A DNA stretch of 54,549 nt from Candidatus Rokubacteria bacterium GWA2_70_23 (GTDB lineage: Bacteria > Methylomirabilota > Methylomirabilia > Rokubacteriales > CSP1-6): the NCBI GenBank assembly GCA_001788395.1, contig MGBT01000205.1:1-54549 (forward strand), written 5' to 3'. Shown one piece after another: positions 35,031 through 44,919 of the stretch (the stretch's first letter is position 1; each line of letters opens with the position of its first letter). Under the pieces are notes generated by a model. It saw only the letters and a program-made list of their open reading frames with translations, was not told the DNA's origin and searched no databases. The translations under genes and the position numbers were made by a program.

Positions 35031-36662
35031 TCACGCCTTCGGCGTCCAGGCCTTGAACCGCTCGCGCAGGACCTTCTTGTCGAACTTGCCGACGCTGGTC
35101 TTGGGCACGGCCTCGATGAAGGTCACCTCGTCGGGCAGCCACCACTTGGCCACGCGCGGGGCGAGGTAGTCGAGGATCTCCTGCGCCGTGAGCGAGTCCT
35201 TGTACTCGGGCTTGGGCACCACGCAGGCCAGCGGCCGCTCCTGCCAGCGCTCGTGGGGCACCGCGATGACGGCGGCCTCCAGGACCTTGGGGTGGCCCAT
35301 GATGGTGGTCTCGAGGTCCACGCTCGAGATCCACTCGCCGCCGGACTTGATGAGGTCCTTCGTGCGGTCGGTGATCTGGACATAGCCCTCGGAGTCGATG
35401 GCGGCCACATCCCCGGTGCGGAACCAGCCGTCGGCGGTGAGCTGCGCGGCGCCGGCGGGGTTGTTGTAGTAGCCGCTGGCGATCCACGGCCCTCGCACCT
35501 GGATCTCGCCCACGCTCTTGCCGTCCCACGGCTGCTCCCGGCCGGCCTCGTCCACGATGCGGAGGTCCACGCCGGCCACGGCGAAGCCCTGCTTGGCCTT
35601 GATGGCGTAGCGCTCCTCGTCGGGCAACGCCTCCATGTAGGACTTGAGCCGGCACGTGGTGCCCAGGGGGGTCATCTCCGTCATGCCCCAGGCGTGGAGC
35701 ATGTTGGCGCCGTACTTCTTGTCGAAGATCTCCAGTAGGCTCCGCGGCGCCGCCGACCCGCCGATGGGGATGCAGCGGACGGAGGAGATGTCCCACTGGG
35801 GTTCCTTCTCCAGGATCGCGTGGATCGCGATCCACACCGTGGGCACCGCGCCCACGAAGGTGACGCGCTCGTTGTGGATCATCTCGATGATGTCGCGCGG
35901 CTGAGGGTTCGGCCCGCCGAAGAACTGGGTGGCGCCGTTGAGCACCCCCGCGAAGGGCACGCACCAGGCATTGGCGTGGAACATGGGGACGATGTGCAGG
36001 ATGACGTCGCGCTCCGACACGCCGAATGTGTCGGCCATGGACGAGACGAAGGAGTGGAGGTAGACGGCCCGGTGCGAGTAGACGACGCCCTTGGGGTGCC
36101 CCGTGGTGCCCGAGGTGTAGCACATGCCCGCGGCGTCGTTCTCGTCGAGCCGCGGCCAGTCGGTCACGGGGGCGGCCTCGCGGAGCAGCGCCTCGTAGTC
36201 CAGGCTGCCGGGCGGGAGCTCCTCGCCCGGGGCGTTCTTCATCATGATGATGTGCCGGACGGTCTTGAGGTCCTTCCGGATGGGCTCGAGGATGGGCCAG
36301 AGGCTCGCATCGGCGATCAGCACCTGGTCCTCGGCGTGGTTGACGATGTAGGTGATGTCCTGGGGCGCTAGCCGCAGGTTCACCGTGTGGAGCACGGCGC
36401 CCATCATGGGGGCGGCGAAGTAGACCTCGAGGTGGCGGTGGGAGTTCCATGCCAGGGTCCCGACCCGGTCCCCCTTCTTCACGCCGAGCCGGGCCAGTGC
36501 CGCGGCGAGACGGGCCGTGCGGTCGGCCCAGGCGGCGTAGGTGAGCTTCTCGAGCCCCACCCCTGGCACGCGGGTGCCGAGCACCTTCTTCGGGTACACC
36601 CGCCGGGTCCGCTCGAAGAACTGGGTGAGGGTGAGCGGGTAGTCCATCATCAGCCCTCTCAT
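35031..36662 (-). CDS. Long-chain acyl-CoA synthetase (AMP-binding)
   Basis: A 543-residue adenylate-forming enzyme that activates a fatty or related acid to its CoA ester. Landmarks are the P-loop [18 protein letters not shown] (about residues 177-194), [12 protein letters not shown] (about residue 322), the hinge [18 protein letters not shown] (about residue 427) and the catalytic lysine region [10 protein letters not shown] near the C-terminus. The ATG at 36662 overlaps the acyl-CoA dehydrogenase stop by ATGA, so the two enzymes are co-expressed as a beta-oxidation-type pair. The chain length preference cannot be read from sequence. Confidence 0.94.
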   Translation of the reverse strand: MRGLMMDYPLTLTQFFERTRRVYPKKVLGTRVPGVGLEKLTYAAWADRTARLAAALARLGVKKGDRVGTLAWNSHRHLEVYFAAPMMGAVLHTVNLRLAPQDITYIVNHAEDQVLIADASLWPILEPIRKDLKTVRHIIMMKNAPGEELPPGSLDYEALLREAAPVTDWPRLDENDAAGMCYTSGTTGHPKGVVYSHRAVYLHSFVSSMADTFGVSERDVILHIVPMFHANAWCVPFAGVLNGATQFFGGPNPQPRDIIEMIHNERVTFVGAVPTVWIAIHAILEKEPQWDISSVRCIPIGGSAAPRSLLEIFDKKYGANMLHAWGMTEMTPLGTTCRLKSYMEALPDEERYAIKAKQGFAVAGVDLRIVDEAGREQPWDGKSVGEIQVRGPWIASGYYNNPAGAAQLTADGWFRTGDVAAIDSEGYVQITDRTKDLIKSGGEWISSVDLETTIMGHPKVLEAAVIAVPHERWQERPLACVVPKPEYKDSLTAQEILDYLAPRVAKWWLPDEVTFIEAVPKTSVGKFDKKVLRERFKAWTPKA

Positions 36663-37906
36663 CGCGTCGTCTCCCTCCGGGGCCCCTGGACGGGGGAGCC
36701 CTCGAGCTCCCGGCCCACCAGCTCGCCGCGGAAGTCGGGATCCCGGAGCCGGTCGAAGGCCACCTGCTGGATGATCAGCCGCATCATCTCGGTGGAGCCG
36801 GCGGTGAGCCGCGAGGCGCGCACGTCGCGGAGGATGCGCTCCACCGGGTACTTCTTCGTGTAGCCGATGCCGCCGAGGATCTGCAGCGACTCGTCCACGA
36901 CCTCCCAGGCCGCCTCCACGCCGGCCAGCTTCGCCATGGCCACCTCGAGCCGCGCTTCCTTGCCGCGCCCCTCCTGGAGCAGCCGGGCCGCGCGGGTGTT
37001 GAGGAGGTAGGCGGCGTCGAGGCGGGTGGCGAGCTCCGCGACCTTGAAGGCGATGTGCTGGTGGTCGCGGAGGCGCTTGCCGAAGGTGCGGCGGTGCTCC
37101 GCGTAGTTGGCAGCGATGGAGAGCGCCCGGTGGGCCTGGCCGAGCTGGGCCCGCGTGGCCACGACGCGCTCGAGCGCCAGCTCTTCCATGAGGATCTTCC
37201 AGCCCTGGGACTCCTCGCCGATGAGGTTCGTCGCGGGGATCTCCAGGTTCTCGAAGGCGATCCAGGCGGAGCCGAGCCCGCGGAAGCCCATCCAGTCGCT
37301 CTGGACCTCCTTGATCACATAGCCGGGACGGTCCGTGTCCACGCAGAACATCGCCATGGCCTCGCGGCCGCCGCGGCGCACCTTCGCCGCCACGATGATG
37401 AAGTCCACGCTCTGCGCGCCGTCGATGAAGCGCTTCTGCCCGTTGAGCACATAGGTCTGGCCGCGCCGCTCGGCCGTGGTCTCGATGGCGGCGGCATCGG
37501 AGCCCGTGCCCGGCTCCGTGAGTGCCTGGCAGACGAACTTCTCGCCGGCGAGGGTCGGGCGCAGGTAGTGGTCGTGGAGGTAGTCCGAGCCGTACTTCCA
37601 CAGAATGAAGCCGCCGTGGGAGGTGAAGGAGCGCGAGCAGGCCAGCGTCGCCGACCCCCAGTGCCCGGCCATCTCGTTCACGAGCGCGTCGTGGAGGATG
37701 GTGAGCCCGCCGCCGTTGAAGGTGGCGGGCACCTGCACGCCGAGGTAATGGTGCTTGGCCATGGCGCGGAGGTAGTCCTTGGGGTAGAGGATCTCGTTGC
37801 GATCCATCCGCTCGGGCAGGTCGGGCGGGACGAGCGCGCGGATCTTGCGCGAGGCCTCGTCGGCGTACGCCGCTTCCTCTGGGGTGAGCTGCCGGTCTCC
37901 GATCAT
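36659..37906 (-). CDS. Acyl-CoA dehydrogenase
   Basis: A 415-residue flavoprotein that introduces the alpha-beta double bond in an acyl-CoA. It shows CQALTEPGTGSDAAAIETTA (about residues 128-147, FAD/substrate binding), LNGQKRFIDGA, and the C-terminal signature LQILGGIGYTKKYPVERILRD followed by STEMMRLII. It starts the two-gene operon with the acyl-CoA synthetase. The N-terminal 30 residues (with a LPERMDRNEILYPKDY stretch) are somewhat unusual but in line with this subgroup. Confidence 0.93.
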   Translation of the reverse strand: MIGDRQLTPEEAAYADEASRKIRALVPPDLPERMDRNEILYPKDYLRAMAKHHYLGVQVPATFNGGGLTILHDALVNEMAGHWGSATLACSRSFTSHGGFILWKYGSDYLHDHYLRPTLAGEKFVCQALTEPGTGSDAAAIETTAERRGQTYVLNGQKRFIDGAQSVDFIIVAAKVRRGGREAMAMFCVDTDRPGYVIKEVQSDWMGFRGLGSAWIAFENLEIPATNLIGEESQGWKILMEELALERVVATRAQLGQAHRALSIAANYAEHRRTFGKRLRDHQHIAFKVAELATRLDAAYLLNTRAARLLQEGRGKEARLEVAMAKLAGVEAAWEVVDESLQILGGIGYTKKYPVERILRDVRASRLTAGSTEMMRLIIQQVAFDRLRDPDFRGELVGRELEGSPVQGPRRETTR

Positions 37907-37984
37907 GGCCGGTCCTTTCTCGCGGGGTCCTGCTGCCTGGCGCTGGTGCGGGCTTCCCTAAGATAGGGGCCGGGCGCGGGAGTG

Positions 37985-38146
37985 TCAACGCGCCGTGCCC
38001 TGGGCGCCCAGCTCGGCGGAAGTTGCCTCATGGCCGTGAGCGGCGGCGGCCTGGGCCAGCGCCTTCCCGAGGTTCAGGATCTTGGCGCTCGGGGCCGCAT
38101 CTGCCTTCCTCAGCTCGCGCCGGTCCTTGTCGCCGAACGCCTCGAT
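37985..38146 (-). pseudogene. C-terminal remnant of an unidentified gene
   Basis: A minus-strand frame bounded by stops reads EAFGDKDRRELRKADAAPSA followed by KILNLGKALAQAAAAHGHEA and a short Ala-rich end. The charged-helix composition and codon use look protein-coding, yet the frame has no start and is closed upstream by TGA at 38149-38147. It looks like the tail of a gene whose body was lost. The family was not recognised. Confidence 0.3.
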
Positions 38147-38266
38147 TCAGTGAGACTCGGTGCTCGTCAGGTGCTGTCAAATGATGCGTCAAGTGACTGT
38201 CTTTAGAGACCGACAAATCGGCGTCGCCTTTACCGATTCGCCCGATTCGGGTATGGTGAGGACGGC

Positions 38267-40327
38267 ATGAACTCTCGGTGGGACGGCGCAGCGGCCCGCG
38301 ATCTCGACGACCTCGACCTCCTCGTCTACGCCTCCCGGCTCGTGGGCGCCGAGGCCTCGCTCGTGGTCTGGGGCGGCGGCAACACGTCCATCAAGCGCAG
38401 CGAGCGCGACCACCGCGGCCGCGAGGTGCGCGTGCTGCGGGTCAAGGGCAGCGGCTCGGACCTGAAGAGCATCCGGCGGAAGGACTTCCCCGGCGTCCGC
38501 ATGGACGACATCCTGGCGCTGCTCCCGCGCGAGGACATGGGCGACCAGGAGATGGTGGACTACCTGCGCTTCGGCCTCCAGGAGCCGGGCGGCGCGCGCC
38601 CGTCCATCGAGACCCTGCTGCACGGCTTCCTCCCGGCCGCGGCCGTGGTCCACACGCATGCCGACGCGATCGTCTCGCTCACGAACAATGCCCGCTCCGC
38701 CGAGGTGCTGCGCGAGGTGTACGGCGACGAGGTGGTGGCGCTGCCCTACCGGCGTCCGGGCTTCCGGATCTCGCGCGAGGTGGCCGATCTCGTGCAGAGG
38801 CGGCCCGGGCTGCGGGCCATCCTCCTCGAGAAGCACGGGACCATCTGCTGGGGGGAGACCATCAAGGACGCCTACCTCGCCACGGTGGAGCTGATCAGCC
38901 GGGCGGAGGAGGCCATCGCGCGTCAGGCGAAGGGGCGGGTCCGCTTCGGCGGCGTCGCCATCGAGGCGCCGCCGGCCGAGGCGCGCCGGCGCGTGGCGCT
39001 CGCCGCCGCACCCCACCTGCGGGGCCTCGTCAGTCGGGCCCGGCGCGCCATCGTGCTCTTCGATGACGCCCCCGACGTGCTCGAGTTCGCTGCCTCCCGC
39101 GAGGCCCAGGGCCTCTGCGGGGTGGGGCCCGCCACGCCGGATCACACGCTCTACACCAAGCGGTTGCCCTGCTTCGTGCCCGTGGACCGCCCCGCCGATG
39201 CCGAGGCGGTGAAGGCCGCGCTCGCCACCTCCGTGGCGGGCTTCGCCGCCGACTACGCGGCGTACTTCGATGCGCACAACCGGCAGGGCGCGACGCTCAC
39301 CGACCCGTACCCGCGCGTGATCGTGATCGCGGGACTCGGCATGTTCACCGCCGGGAAGGACCGCCGCACCGCGGGCATCGTCAGCGACATCTATCACCAC
39401 ACCGTCTCGGTGCTGGGGGCGGCCTCGTCCTTCGGGCCCTATGTGTCGCTCGCGGCGCAGGACGCCTTCGACGTGGAGTACTGGCCGCTGGAGCTGTACA
39501 AGCTGGCCCAGGCGCCGCCGGAGCGGGAGCTGTCTCGCCGGGTCGCGCTCGTCACGGGGGCCGCGGGGGCCATCGGCCGGGCGGTGGCGCTGCGCCTGGC
39601 CGCCGAGGGGGCCCACGTGGTCCTGGCCGACCTCGACGCCGCGGGCGCCCGCAAGGCCGCTGACGATCTCTGCACCGCCCACGGAGGGGGACGCGCCATC
39701 GGCCTCGGCATGGACGTGGCGAGCGAGGCGTCGGTGCGGGCCGCGTTCGAGGAGGCGGTGCTCGCCTATGGCGGGATCGACATTGTCGTCTCCAACGCCG
39801 GTATCGCCCACTCGGCGCCCGTGGATCGCATGGAGCTCGCCGACTGGGAGCGGTCGTTCGCGGTGAACTCCACCGGCCACTTCCTGGTGGCGCGCGAGGG
39901 GATGCGGCTGTTCAAGGCGCAGGGGCTCGGGGGCGCCTTCGTCTTCGTCGCGACGAAGAACGTGATGTCGCCCGGCAAGGACTTCGCCGCGTACTCGGCC
40001 TCCAAGGCGGCCGAGGCCCAGCTCGCCAAGGTGCTCGCCCTCGAGGGCGGGCCCCACGGCATCCGCTCGAACATCGTGAATCCGGACGCCGTGTTCCGGG
40101 AGTCGAAGCTCTGGTCGGAGGAGGTCCGTCGCGAGCGGGCCCGCGCCCATTGCATCGCGATGGACGACCTGGAGGACTTCTACCGCAAGCGGAACCTCCT
40201 CGCCCAGCCCATCCTGCCCGAGGACGTGGCCGAGGCCGTGCTCTTCCTCGCCTCCGACCGCTCGGCGAAGACCACCGGATGCACGCTCACCGTGGATGGC
40301 GGCGTCAAGGATGCGTTCCCGAGGTAG
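38267..40327 (+). CDS. Bifunctional rhamnulose-1-phosphate aldolase-like/short-chain dehydrogenase
   Basis: A 686-residue fusion. The first part (about residues 1-415) is a class II aldolase domain with VWGGGNTSIK, the zinc-binding AAAVVHTHADAIVSL (about residue 128) and LLEKHGTICWGE (about residue 186). From about residue 423 a short-chain dehydrogenase follows, with cofactor motif VTGAAGAIG, VSNAGIAHSAP and active-site YSASK (about residue 575). Fusions of this type act in bacterial rhamnose-type sugar breakdown, with the dehydrogenase oxidising lactaldehyde. It is preceded by a non-coding AT-richer stretch that may hold its promoter, and followed after 3 bases by an LLM-class gene. Confidence 0.93.
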   Translation: MNSRWDGAAARDLDDLDLLVYASRLVGAEASLVVWGGGNTSIKRSERDHRGREVRVLRVKGSGSDLKSIRRKDFPGVRMDDILALLPREDMGDQEMVDYLRFGLQEPGGARPSIETLLHGFLPAAAVVHTHADAIVSLTNNARSAEVLREVYGDEVVALPYRRPGFRISREVADLVQRRPGLRAILLEKHGTICWGETIKDAYLATVELISRAEEAIARQAKGRVRFGGVAIEAPPAEARRRVALAAAPHLRGLVSRARRAIVLFDDAPDVLEFAASREAQGLCGVGPATPDHTLYTKRLPCFVPVDRPADAEAVKAALATSVAGFAADYAAYFDAHNRQGATLTDPYPRVIVIAGLGMFTAGKDRRTAGIVSDIYHHTVSVLGAASSFGPYVSLAAQDAFDVEYWPLELYKLAQAPPERELSRRVALVTGAAGAIGRAVALRLAAEGAHVVLADLDAAGARKAADDLCTAHGGGRAIGLGMDVASEASVRAAFEEAVLAYGGIDIVVSNAGIAHSAPVDRMELADWERSFAVNSTGHFLVAREGMRLFKAQGLGGAFVFVATKNVMSPGKDFAAYSASKAAEAQLAKVLALEGGPHGIRSNIVNPDAVFRESKLWSEEVRRERARAHCIAMDDLEDFYRKRNLLAQPILPEDVAEAVLFLASDRSAKTTGCTLTVDGGVKDAFPR

Positions 40328-40330
40328 CGC

Positions 40331-41257
40331 GTGCCCCCGATCCAGTTCGGCGCCTCCCTCGCAACCCAGCCGCCCGAGCGGCAGCTCGCGCTGGCTCAGC
40401 GTGTCGATGAGCTCGGCTTCGACTCCCTCTGGACCGGCGACCACATCTCCTTCCACAACCCGCTCTACGAGTCGCTCACGCTGCTGGCGGCTTACGCGGG
40501 GATCACGAAGCGCGTCAGGCTCGGCACTGCCGTCTATCTGCTGGCCCTGCGGCACCCCACGGTGGTGGCCAAGATCACGTCCACGCTGGACGTGCTCTCC
40601 GGCGGACGGCTCATCTTCGGCGTCGGCGTGGGCGGGGAGAACCCCAAGGAGTTCGAGGCTTGCGGCGTTCCCTACAACGAGCGCGGCGCCCGCGTCACCG
40701 AGGGCATCGAGGTGATCCGGACCCTCTGGCGCGACACCCCGGCCTCCTTCAAGGGGCGCTTCACCCGGTTCGAGTCGGTGAGCATCGACCCCAAGCCCGT
40801 CCAGCAGCCGGGCCCTCCCATCTGGATCGGCGGGCGCTCCGACGCGGCGCTCCTGCGGGCGGGACGCCAGGGTGACGGCTGGATGTCCTACGTGATCCAG
40901 GCGAAGCGCTACGCCGAGAGCCTGGAGAAGATCCGCGCCGCCGCCGACGGGGCGGGCCGCTCGCTGGATGGGTTCGTGCCGGCGCATCTCACGTTCATCA
41001 CCATCGGGCAGGACTACGAGGCGGCGCGGGCCCTGTGGGTGGAGCGGCTGAGCCAGCGCTACGCCCAGGACTTCGGCCCGCTCGCCGAGAAGTACGGGAT
41101 CATCGGCAACGTGGCCCAGTGCGCCGAGCAGATGGAGGCCTTCGTCCGGGCGGGCTGCCGGTACTTCGTGATGAATCCCATCTGCCGCCCCGAGGATCAG
41201 CGCGAGCAGCTCGAGGCCATCGCCGCCGAGATCATCCCGCGCTTCCGGAACAGCTGA
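40331..41257 (+). CDS. LLM-class F420-dependent or flavin-dependent oxidoreductase
   Basis: A 308-residue luciferase-like TIM-barrel protein. It has QRVDELGFDSLWTGDHISFHN near residue 22, VRLGTAVYLLALRHPTVVAK (about residues 60-79), and SGGRLIFGVGVGGENPKEFE (about residues 92-111), all typical of the F420-dependent branch. A C-terminal EQMEAFVRAGCRYFVMNPIC closes the barrel. Start GTG, 3 bases after the fusion gene. It is followed by a flavin reductase-type gene, so it may equally be a two-component flavin monooxygenase. Confidence 0.9.
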   Translation: MPPIQFGASLATQPPERQLALAQRVDELGFDSLWTGDHISFHNPLYESLTLLAAYAGITKRVRLGTAVYLLALRHPTVVAKITSTLDVLSGGRLIFGVGVGGENPKEFEACGVPYNERGARVTEGIEVIRTLWRDTPASFKGRFTRFESVSIDPKPVQQPGPPIWIGGRSDAALLRAGRQGDGWMSYVIQAKRYAESLEKIRAAADGAGRSLDGFVPAHLTFITIGQDYEAARALWVERLSQRYAQDFGPLAEKYGIIGNVAQCAEQMEAFVRAGCRYFVMNPICRPEDQREQLEAIAAEIIPRFRNS

Positions 41258-41260
41258 GCG

Positions 41261-41968
41261 GTGGCCCAGAAGCCGCGCCAGTGCCGGGCCGAGGTCATCG
41301 CGGCCCGTGCGCTCACCCGCGACGTGATCGAGGTGGACTTGCGCATGGTCGAGCCCGAGGCGCTCGACTTCCAGGCCGGCCAGTGGGTGTCCGTCCCCTT
41401 CGGTCCGAAGAACGTCCGCGCCTACAGCGTGGCCTCCTCGCCTACCAGGCGGCGGGTCATCACGCTCTCGGTGGACGTGGCGCCCGCGGGCATGGGGTCG
41501 GAGTGGGTGCGCTCGCTCAAGCCGGGCGACCCCGTCCAGTTCAAGGGGCCCACTGGCGGCTTCGTCTTCACCCGCGCGGACCCGCGGCGCGCGCTGTTCG
41601 TCGCGGAGGAGATCGGCATCGTGCCCATCCGCTCCATCCTCAGCGAGCTTTACGAGACCGGCTACGGGCGGCCCAGCGGGCTCATCTTCTGGGCGCGCGA
41701 TCCGAGCCGGCTCGTCTACGACGCCGAGTTCCGCTCGCTGGCGCGGCGCTTCCCGTCCTTCTCCTATTTCCCCGCGGTGCGCGAGGCGGAGGCACGCTGG
41801 CGCGGCGAGAGGGGCGAGGCGCACGAGGCGGTGGACCGGCTCGTTCATAGCGTGGACCGCCTGCTCGTCTACGTCTGCGGCGGGGAGGCGACGATCAAGC
41901 AGGTGCGGGAGGTGCTGGTCCGGAAGGGGATGGACCGGAAAAGCGTCCGGTGGGAAAAGTTCTGGTGA
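41261..41968 (+). CDS. FAD/NAD(P)-binding oxidoreductase (ferredoxin-reductase type)
   Basis: A 235-residue reductase of the FNR superfamily. The FAD-binding RxYS motif is RAYSVASSP (about residues 50-58), followed by PGDPVQFKGPTGGFVF, an NAD-domain start LFVAEEIGIVPIRSIL and a C-terminal LLVYVCGGEATIKQVREVL. It has no fused iron-sulfur domain. The GTG start is 3 bases after the LLM-class gene; coupling with that enzyme as electron donor is a sensible inference. Confidence 0.88.
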   Translation: MAQKPRQCRAEVIAARALTRDVIEVDLRMVEPEALDFQAGQWVSVPFGPKNVRAYSVASSPTRRRVITLSVDVAPAGMGSEWVRSLKPGDPVQFKGPTGGFVFTRADPRRALFVAEEIGIVPIRSILSELYETGYGRPSGLIFWARDPSRLVYDAEFRSLARRFPSFSYFPAVREAEARWRGERGEAHEAVDRLVHSVDRLLVYVCGGEATIKQVREVLVRKGMDRKSVRWEKFW

Positions 41969-41981
41969 GGGAGGATCTCTC

Positions 41982-43634
41982 ATGGCGGATCTCACCGGTG
42001 GACACCTCGTCGCGCGCACCCTCAAGCAGGCGGGGTTGGGGCATGTCTTCACGCTCTGCGGCGGCCACATCCTGCCCATCTACGACGGCTGCGTGACCGA
42101 GGGGATCCGGGTCGTGGACATGCGCCACGAGCAGGCCTGCGCCCATGCGGCGGACGCCTACGCGCGGCTGACGCGGAACATTGGCGTGGCTGTCGTCACG
42201 GCCGGACCCGGCGTGACCGATGCCGTGACCGGCGTGGCCAACGCCCACTCGGCGCGGAGCCCGCTGCTGCTCATCGGCGGAGCGGCGCCGCTGGGGCTGC
42301 GTGGGCTGGGGGCGCTCCAGGAAACCGAGCAGGTGGCGCTGCTCCGGCCCGTCACCAAGGGCTCGTGGACAGTGCCCGAGACGCGTCAGATCCCCGAGGT
42401 GCTGACGACGGCGATCCGCACGGCGCTCACGGGTCGCCCGGGGCCCGTGTTCGTCGAGATCCCGGTGGATCTCCTCATGACCATGATCGAGGACAGGCTC
42501 GCGCCGATGCCGACCGGCTACGTCCACCGCGAGCGCCAGGCGGCCGATCCCGATTCCATCCAGCGCCTCGTCGATCTCCTGGCCCGCGCCGAGCGTCCCG
42601 TGGTGATCGCGGGCAGCGGCGTCTACTGGGATGACGCGGCCAAGGACCTCGCAGCCTTCGCCGAGCGCGCGGGCGTGCCGGTGTTCATGAACGGCGCCGG
42701 GCGCGGCTGCCTGCCGAGCGATCATCCGCAGGCCTTCTCCCAGGCGCGGGGTTTCGCCCTCGGCCAGGCCGACCTCGTCCTCGTGCTGGGGACGCCGCTC
42801 GACTTCCGGCTCGGCTACGGCCGGCCGCCGAGCTTCGCCGAGGAGGCGACGGTGGTGATGGTGGACTCGGACCCGGTGGAGCTGGGACGCAACCGCCCGC
42901 TGGCCCTCGGTCTCAGCGGCCACATCGGCCTCATCCTCCGCCAGGTTGCCGACGCGCTGCCGGCGGGGCTCTCGGGCCGGGTCGAATCCTGGCGCCAGGT
43001 CGTCAGACGGAAGGAAAGCGACAGCCAGGCGAAGCTCACGGCGGAGCGGCACTCGGACGGCGTCCCCATCAGCCACTACCGGATGGCCCACGAGATCGCC
43101 GCGGTGGTGGATGCGGGCACGACGGTGGTCGGCGACGGGGGCGACGTGGTCGGGTGTGCCTCCAAGGTCGTCGCGCTGCAGCGTCCCGCGCAGTGGCTCG
43201 ACCCGGGCCCCTTCGGCTGTCTCGGCGTCGGGCCGTCTTTCGCCATCGCCGCCAAGCTGCTGCACCCCGATCAGCGGGTGCTCCTGATCGCGGGGGACGG
43301 CGCCTTCGGGCTCAACGGCATTGAGATGGAGACGGCGGTGCGCTTCGGCCTGCCCATGACCGTGATCATCGGCAACGATGGCGGCTGGGGGCAGATCCGG
43401 AACCCCCAGCTCTCCTTCTTCGGCGAGGAGCGCGCGGTGGGCACCTCGCTGCCGTTCACGCGCTACGACCGGATGGTGGAGGCGCTCGGCGGCCGCGGGG
43501 TGCAGGTCACCGACCCGAAGGATCTCCGCCCGGCGCTCGAGCGCGCGCTCGGCTCGAGTGAGGTCTGGTGCATCAACGTGGTGCTGGACCCGGGGGCGTA
43601 CCGCCGGACGGGCCAGGTCTCGATGGCCATTTAG
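41982..43634 (+). CDS. Thiamine pyrophosphate-dependent enzyme (acetolactate synthase-like)
   Basis: A 550-residue ThDP enzyme with the three-domain layout. The N-terminal domain has FTLCGGHILPIYDGC and MRHEQACAHAADAYAR (catalytic Glu near residue 49); a central FAD/nucleotide-like domain has RPVVIAGSGVYWDDA; the C-terminal domain has the cofactor motif GDGAFGLNGIEMETAV and NDGGWGQ. The similarity is to acetolactate synthases, oxalyl-CoA decarboxylases and benzoylformate decarboxylases; residues that separate these were not clear. It is preceded by GGGAGGATC. A carboligase or decarboxylase role on a 2-oxo acid is likely. Confidence 0.9.
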   Translation: MADLTGGHLVARTLKQAGLGHVFTLCGGHILPIYDGCVTEGIRVVDMRHEQACAHAADAYARLTRNIGVAVVTAGPGVTDAVTGVANAHSARSPLLLIGGAAPLGLRGLGALQETEQVALLRPVTKGSWTVPETRQIPEVLTTAIRTALTGRPGPVFVEIPVDLLMTMIEDRLAPMPTGYVHRERQAADPDSIQRLVDLLARAERPVVIAGSGVYWDDAAKDLAAFAERAGVPVFMNGAGRGCLPSDHPQAFSQARGFALGQADLVLVLGTPLDFRLGYGRPPSFAEEATVVMVDSDPVELGRNRPLALGLSGHIGLILRQVADALPAGLSGRVESWRQVVRRKESDSQAKLTAERHSDGVPISHYRMAHEIAAVVDAGTTVVGDGGDVVGCASKVVALQRPAQWLDPGPFGCLGVGPSFAIAAKLLHPDQRVLLIAGDGAFGLNGIEMETAVRFGLPMTVIIGNDGGWGQIRNPQLSFFGEERAVGTSLPFTRYDRMVEALGGRGVQVTDPKDLRPALERALGSSEVWCINVVLDPGAYRRTGQVSMAI

Positions 43635-43896
43635 TGCCGGCCCAACTGACGTCGCCACGGCTCGCTCACGCTCGCCGGATGTCCACCTCCGCTCGCCTCG
43701 CCTCCGGCTGCGGCTCCCTTGGCCACGTTCTCGGTCGGCGCGGGCGCTCAACGTACACTCACGTACGCCTCGCGCCCGCGCTGGCTCGCTCCGCTCGCCC
43801 GAGTGTCCATCTCCGCTCGCCGCGCCTGCGGCTGTGGCTCGCACAGCGGGGCCTCGTCTGGCTCGTCATTTGGCCCGGCACGATGGTGTACGGCAC
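43635..43896. repeat. Non-coding spacer with GCTCGC-rich direct repeats
   Basis: Two 37-bp copies at 43680-43716 and 43804-43840 match at 33 positions and contain a CTCCGCTCGC core. Related sequence returns at about 45101-45130. The spacer has no credible gene despite long apparent frames. It looks like a low-complexity dispersed repeat of the intergenic space. Confidence 0.55.
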
Positions 43897-44919
43897 GTGA
43901 AGATCGCGTTCCTCGCGCCCCACATCCGCATCGCGGGCGGCGTGCGGGCCATCCTCACCTACGCCGATCGTCTCGCCGGGCGCGGGCACGAGGTGTCGGT
44001 GATCGTCCCGGTGAGGAGCGACGTCAAGTCGTGGTGGCGCAACCGGGCGCGCCGCGGCCCCGACTGGATGCCGGACTTCCGCGCGCGGTTGCGATGGGTC
44101 GCCTCCTGGGACGGAGAGCACTTGCCCGATGGTGATGCGGTGGTCGCCACGGCCTGGCAGTCGGCGGCGGCCGTGGCAGTTGCGCCTCTCCGCTGCGGCA
44201 GGAAGCTCTACCTGATCCAGCACTACGAGAGTCTCTACCACGGCGAGGGGGGGCGCGTGGACGAGACGTACCGTCTCCCGCTCCGGAAGATCGTCATCTC
44301 CACGTGGCTCGCCGGCATCATGCGCGAGCGCTTCGGGCAGGACGCCGAGGTGCTCGTGACGCCCGTGGACGCCGCTCTCTTCCACCCGGCCCCGCCCGAG
44401 CGCGATGACGGGCTCCTGCGCGTGCTCATGCTCCACCACGAGTACGACTGGAAGGGCGTTCCCGAGGGGCTCGATGCCTACTCGCGCGTGAGCGCCCGGC
44501 ACGCGGAGCTGCGGCTGGTGGGCTTCGGCGTCAAGGCCCCGCGCACGCCGCTGCCCTACGACGAGTTCTTCGAGAACCTGCCGCAGGAGCGCCTGGCCTG
44601 GCTCTACAGCCGCTGCCCGATCTATCTCTGCCCATCCTGGGACGAGGGGCTCGGGATGCCTCCGATGGAGGCGATGGCCTGCGGCGCGGCGCTCGTCACC
44701 TACGACAATGGCGGCTGCCGCGACTACGCCCTCGATGGCGAGACGGCGCTCGTGGCGCCGCGGCGCGACGTGGACGCGCTCGCCCGGGCCCTCGCCCGCA
44801 TGGTGGACGACTCGGACCTGCGCCTCCGTCTCGCGCGCGCCGGGCAAGAGCTGATCCGGACCCGGTTCGACTGGGAGCGCGCCACGGCTCGCATGGAGGC
44901 GATTCTTCGGGACGCTTGA
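43897..44919 (+). CDS. Glycosyltransferase family 4-like
   Basis: A 340-residue GT-B fold glycosyltransferase. The N-terminus shows KIAFLAPHIRIAGGVRAIL (nucleotide-free acceptor domain), and the C-terminal part has YLCPSWDEGLGMPPMEAMAC (about residues 243-262), the E-x7-E-type nucleotide-sugar motif, followed by ALVTYDNGGCRDYA. GTG 43897 was chosen because the conserved sequence begins immediately. It is isolated between two repeat-rich spacers. Donor and acceptor are unknown. Confidence 0.88.
   Translation: MKIAFLAPHIRIAGGVRAILTYADRLAGRGHEVSVIVPVRSDVKSWWRNRARRGPDWMPDFRARLRWVASWDGEHLPDGDAVVATAWQSAAAVAVAPLRCGRKLYLIQHYESLYHGEGGRVDETYRLPLRKIVISTWLAGIMRERFGQDAEVLVTPVDAALFHPAPPERDDGLLRVLMLHHEYDWKGVPEGLDAYSRVSARHAELRLVGFGVKAPRTPLPYDEFFENLPQERLAWLYSRCPIYLCPSWDEGLGMPPMEAMACGAALVTYDNGGCRDYALDGETALVAPRRDVDALARALARMVDDSDLRLRLARAGQELIRTRFDWERATARMEAILRDA

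Noticed and set aside
38189-42079. Very long minus-strand open frame opposite the aldolase fusion and LLM genes
   Set aside because: It is antisense to clearly recognisable proteins; its His/Arg/Gly-rich translation is typical of the shadow frame of GC-rich genes.
43680-43840. CRISPR array
   Set aside because: Only two imperfect copies exist and there are no regular spacers or cas genes anywhere in the window.
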